From: Promethearchaeota archaeon
GTDB taxonomy: Archaea > Asgardarchaeota > Lokiarchaeia > Sigynarchaeales > SOKP01
Reading direction: 5' to 3'
Length of the DNA: 24,036 bases
Assembly: GCA_016839635.1 (NCBI GenBank)
Contig: JAEOTV010000136.1
Coordinates: forward strand, 1-24,036
The first letter of the stretch is position 1. Every line of letters starts with the position of its first letter. Under the pieces are notes generated by a model. It had not been told where the DNA came from, did not search any database, and saw only the letters and a list, made by a program, of their open reading frames with translations. The translations under genes were made by a program, and so were the position numbers. This document shows positions 23,401 through 24,036 of this stretch, in pieces.

Positions 23401-23780
23401 CTGGAGAACTCATCATCACAATAAGTGGGTATAACAAAAATGTCACTTCCGTAGCTTTTGCTCCGAACGGAAGCTATGTAATTAGCGGTTCAAATGATAA
23501 AACTATAAGAGTGTGGGATGTTTCTAAGGGACAACTTATTAGGACTCTTGAAGGGCATACATTTTATGTATCATCCGTAGCGATTTCTCCAGATAACAAT
23601 TATATAGTTAGTGGATCATTCGATAATACTGTTAAGGTATGGGATTTTTCGACTGGAGAACTTATAACAACACTTGAGGGCCATAAAAAAGAATTAAGTT
23701 CAGTAGCTATTTCTCAAGATAATAAATTCATCGTGAGTAGTTCAAACGATAAAACAATAAAAATTTGGGAAATTAGATAA
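20490..23780 (+). CDS. Receptor-like protein: NosD-type beta helix, membrane helix, acidic repeats, seven-blade WD40 propeller
   Basis: Protein of 1096 residues with four parts. Residues 1-25 are a signal sequence (basic NSDVKIK, then hydrophobic IIISIFLGTIFISPF). Residues about 45-555 form a right-handed parallel beta helix with about twenty turns of 22-24 residues (patterns such as NNIANNNDADGITLGGCSYN), like NosD/periplasmic carbohydrate-binding PbH1 proteins; many N-x-S/T sites suggest it is outside and glycosylated. Residues about 562-587 are a membrane helix (IPLIIGILLAIIAIPTGVVI) ending in KRKSSRIRR, which fits an inside C-terminus. Residues about 600-797 are Glu-rich repeats. Residues about 803-1096 hold seven WD repeats (KIWDL, KVWDL, KIWDF, KIWDL, RVWDV, KVWDF, KIWEI), a complete propeller. 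It could sense or bind outside sugars or surfaces and recruit inside partners through the propeller; this role is inference. Confidence 0.92.
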   Translation: MNSDVKIKIIISIFLGTIFISPFSPFKSHKFDLNVDQDGRNLKNSNYWELTSPIEIDNAGTNNWTWAERQPWFGGGNGTQINPYIIENVTIDVDYNFEYCINIQNSNIYFIINNCTVSKANITGIFLGNVSKAKLIDNKAVNNDYLGLDLEGSNNNVIMRNNLSDNNGGGIGLENCNVNFIFNNTVNSNDGYGILLVNCDNNDISNNTASYNSQYGIGIGDSHYNNISRNIAKDNSMGGIGLNISHFNSIINNTVNSNDGYGIGLLESNNNLFLNNIARNNIIDGITLGYCSYNTISNNLANDNVGHGLSIAWSDNNLAINNTLNNNDFHGLILWQSDYNNVTGNHANQNDDMGIWITGDYNDIEENTAKFNRLNGIHAQTSQNNIISENIVSDNLEFGIKIVGCSNTLISKNDARRNFNGIGLESSHYNSVFNNIANNNDADGITLGGCSYNVISTNNLNNNPTGIYLDGGGNNQFLNNTISNGGYGVGIWRASDNIISENSIENMDIGIYLESCYRNTINLNTISDSNIGIYLDLGHSNRVYNNYFNGNNQNIVNLEIPPIPIPLIIGILLAIIAIPTGVVIVKRKSSRIRRISKDVILEEKVIKDKKIAVPVEEVFVEDVFVPEEVPIKEAFTEEEVIEEEAVTSEEVPVEEEIIEEEDIEDVVTPEEIPLEEEIIEEETVITEEIPIEEIEFTKEEIPIEEEVIEEKIVVSEDISKEEEVVEEVVTTEEIALEEAVIEEEPIGSKEIPIEEVIEDNKVTTEEIPLEEEVIREKVVVPEEISIEEVIEEEITPRAPLTFEKIVLTHTLRHAMGITSIAISPDNKNIVSGSKDTLIKIWDLNTGKLVRTLRGHKKYINSVAISSDGKYIITGSNDKTVKVWDLYTGELIKTLTGHTFYVLSVAISPDGNYIVSSSFDKEIKIWDFSTGELLNSIKGHRKEISSIAISPDNKFIASASNDKTIKIWDLKTGELIITISGYNKNVTSVAFAPNGSYVISGSNDKTIRVWDVSKGQLIRTLEGHTFYVSSVAISPDNNYIVSGSFDNTVKVWDFSTGELITTLEGHKKELSSVAISQDNKFIVSSSNDKTIKIWEIR
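22335..22875 (+). repeat. Degenerate minisatellite coding for the acidic repeats
   Basis: About ten units of roughly 51-54 bases code for degenerate forms of a motif like EEIPIEEEVIEEKVVV. It is the linker between membrane helix and propeller. Confidence 0.7.
22890..23780 (+). repeat. Seven WD40 repeats with an apparent three-blade internal duplication
   Basis: Blades 2-4 match blades 5-7 more closely than their neighbours. Both sets carry GHTFYV-SVAISPD before the middle blade, FSTGEL after it and GH(R/K)KE(I/L)SS(I/V)AIS before the last. Confidence 0.75.
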
Positions 23781-23781
23781 C

Positions 23782-23818
23782 AAAGAGTCTAGTTTTTAAC
23801 TGAAAATCACTCTTTTTT
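23782..23818 (+). terminator. Stem-loop and T run after the WD40 gene
   Basis: AAAGAGT (23782-23788) pairs with ACTCTTT (23809-23815), with an inner AGTT/AACT stem, and three more T follow (six T in all, 23813-23818). It lies 2 bases after the TAA. Confidence 0.5.
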
Positions 23819-24036
23819 AGCAAGATTCTATCCATAATCAATATTTATTATTAATTTTTAAAAATAATATTAAGGAGAATTAAGGAAAGAAGTAGAAAAG
23901 CTCGGAAAACATGATATTCAAAATTGCAAAAAGAGGAGACGTATTTATCTAATAACAGGGTTAAGGGTTGAGGTATTTTGCCGATTCAACGGCATTAGGT
24001 ATAAGAATATATTTTAGTATCATGATATTCCGATCT
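23819..24036. other. 3'-terminal intergenic sequence without a visible gene
   Basis: No reading frame or RNA gene can be supported. There is a small hairpin, TGCCG/CGGCA with a 6-base loop at 23979-23994, and a 10-base direct repeat CATGATATTC near 23910 and 24022. A gene beginning beyond the window cannot be ruled out. Confidence 0.4.

Noticed and set aside
23970..24000. Possible tRNA or small RNA around TGCCG/CGGCA
   Set aside because: Only one 5-base stem; no cloverleaf, CCA end or box motif can be drawn.

Overview
This is an AT-rich window (about 30% G+C by eye) from an archaeal chromosome. A member of the Promethearchaeota (Asgard, Lokiarchaeia-like) fits best. The archaeal signals are TrmB and Lrp regulators, an archaeal-type GPN-loop GTPase, TATA-box promoters close to starts, poly-T terminators and many ferredoxin-like proteins. 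The Asgard guess rests on eukaryote-flavoured proteins: a complete seven-blade WD40 propeller on a membrane-spanning beta-helix protein, an IFT52/GldG-like domain, a protein with CD36-like topology, and several coiled-coil proteins of unknown function. I see no rRNA, tRNA, CRISPR array, insertion sequence or prophage.

Layout. 1-5.0 kb (minus strand): a coiled-coil protein, then a likely operon of flavoprotein, small ferredoxin and metallophosphoesterase. The first two overlap and resemble an AprA/AprB-type redox pair without other sulfate-pathway genes. 5.1-7.8 kb: a STAS/SpoIIAA-like protein, a DMT/NIPA-like transporter, and a DNA methyltransferase transcribed divergently from a nucleoside 2-deoxyribosyltransferase-like protein. 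7.9-12.5 kb (plus strand): an unknown beta-rich plus coiled-coil protein, a GPN-loop GTPase whose N-terminus has no ATG/GTG/TTG start, a sugar-phosphate nucleotidyltransferase with a beta-helix tail, and an IFT52/GldG-domain protein. 12.6-16.1 kb: an Lrp/AsnC regulator, a large ectodomain protein with three internal repeats, and a six-helix half-MFS protein. 16.3-18.5 kb: a TrmB regulator, a two-gene iron-sulfur operon, and a fragment of a PEP synthase-type gene. 18.5-20.3 kb: an unknown small protein and an M24 metallopeptidase. 20.5-23.8 kb: the beta-helix/TM/acidic-repeat/WD40 protein.

The most interesting items are: (1) the 1096-residue receptor-like protein joining an outside NosD-type beta helix to an inside WD40 propeller; (2) the IFT52-like protein; (3) the CD36-like, triple-repeat ectodomain protein; (4) two genes, the GPN GTPase and the DMT transporter, where a good Shine-Dalgarno sequence leads to an in-frame ATT and both upstream regions share an exact 12-mer. 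All functions are read from sequence motifs by eye; no database search was possible.
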